This document shows positions 60,447-60,529 of a stretch of DNA of 60,529 nt, one piece after another (the first letter of the stretch is position 1; every line of letters starts with the position of its first letter). Under the pieces are notes generated by a model. That model saw nothing but the letters and a program-made list of their open reading frames with translations, searched no databases and was not told where the DNA came from. This DNA comes from an uncultured Phaeodactylibacter sp. Its GTDB lineage: Bacteria; Bacteroidota; Bacteroidia; Chitinophagales; Saprospiraceae. The position numbers and the translations under genes are program-made. Location: the NCBI GenBank assembly GCA_913057245.1, contig CAJXNH010000022.1, positions 1 through 60,529 on the forward strand, written 5' to 3'.

Positions 60447-60529
60447 TGATAAACACAGACCAAATACGAAGCAACCCCGCCCAGCTAAAAGCACTGACCA
60501 GTTTAGAGCCAGAAGAGTTTGACGCCCTG
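60446..60529 (+). CDS. Transposase, N-terminal fragment (cut by window edge)
   Basis: Exactly 28 codons are visible from the ATG at 60446 to the window edge (MINTDQIRSNPAQLKALTSL then EPEEFDAL). The motif (short helix, LKALTSL, EEFDAL) matches the N-terminus of DDE transposases common in Bacteroidota insertion sequences (helix-turn-helix region ahead of the catalytic core). The catalytic part lies outside, so IS family and intactness cannot be judged. The upstream hairpin and the GC-rich run could be the element's left end. It lies about 100 bases from the start of the interrupted T9SS cargo gene and points away from it. Confidence 0.7.
   Translation, partial: MINTDQIRSNPAQLKALTSLEPEEFDAL

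Noticed and set aside
1..60529. tRNA and rRNA genes
   Set aside because: I found no TTCGAATC-type T-arm with matching acceptor stem and no rRNA-like stretch while reading; a tRNAscan-SE run would settle this.

Overview
The window is bacterial chromosome from the phylum Bacteroidota, most likely the Saprospiria (Lewinella/Phaeodactylibacter/Haliscomenobacter-like). This placement is inferred from several traits. There are T9SS type A sorting domains and one gliding-motility-type (type B) C-terminal domain. There are PorP/SprF-like and DUF5723-like outer-membrane proteins, many lipoproteins, and no Shine-Dalgarno-like spacers. TAnnTTTG-type -7 boxes sit in front of many genes. Most of the window is dense, GC-moderate housekeeping and surface-protein sequence. 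One block near 51-54 kb is visibly richer in A/T.

Layout. 0-7.4 kb: 3' truncated yidC, a class I aminotransferase, three envelope proteins (two lipoprotein/membrane-anchored, one OmpA-like) and ffh with its own promoter, structured leader and terminator. 7.4-14.2 kb: a small exported protein, two T9SS type A cargo proteins and, between them, a fused double-ATPase peptide ABC transporter subunit. A repeat patch at 13.86-14.18 kb follows. 14.4-22.2 kb: a 2224-residue type B T9SS surface protein with its PorP/SprF-like partner directly upstream. 22.8-38.3 kb, all on the minus strand: glycosylasparaginase-like hydrolase, TSP3-repeat outer-membrane protein, corA, a LolC/FtsX-like permease, a GH97 alpha-glucosidase, a SIRT5/CobB-like sirtuin, a DUF5723-like barrel fused to an SH3 domain, a lipoprotein, a gamma-synthase-type PLP enzyme, PhzF and tyrS. 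38.4-44.5 kb: a decayed Gfo/Idh gene with gene-tail remnants, next to an intact plus-strand operon (FAD-dependent oxidoreductase, sulfatase, Gfo/Idh oxidoreductase) that looks like a sulfated-glycan utilisation unit. 44.5-47.7 kb: folP, a membrane protein and a YheT-like hydrolase in one operon. 48.1-50.9 kb: a dihaem cytochrome c lipoprotein and two small envelope genes. 50.9-54.0 kb: an A/T-rich cassette lying between two nearly identical ~157-bp direct repeats. 54.1-60.5 kb: smc, a RelE/ParE-type toxin-antitoxin pair, a T9SS cargo gene cut by an in-frame TGA, and the first 28 codons of a transposase at the right edge.

The most unusual material is non-coding or decayed. (1) A dispersed palindromic repeat family (GACTTCTACGAAGTC) occurs at 13.9, 50.9 and 53.9 kb, and two copies bracket the A/T-rich cassette, whose main gene carries an in-frame TAG and a homopolymer frameshift. 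(2) Between folP and the cytochrome gene there is a ~300-bp run of four different stem-loops, the last three preceded by GTATA at about 50-bp steps. (3) Two ~137-bp tandem repeat units keep the same short open frame. (4) The T9SS sorting domain of the last cargo gene is separated from its body by a single TGA. I see no rRNA, tRNA or CRISPR array, and no T9SS core machinery in the window.
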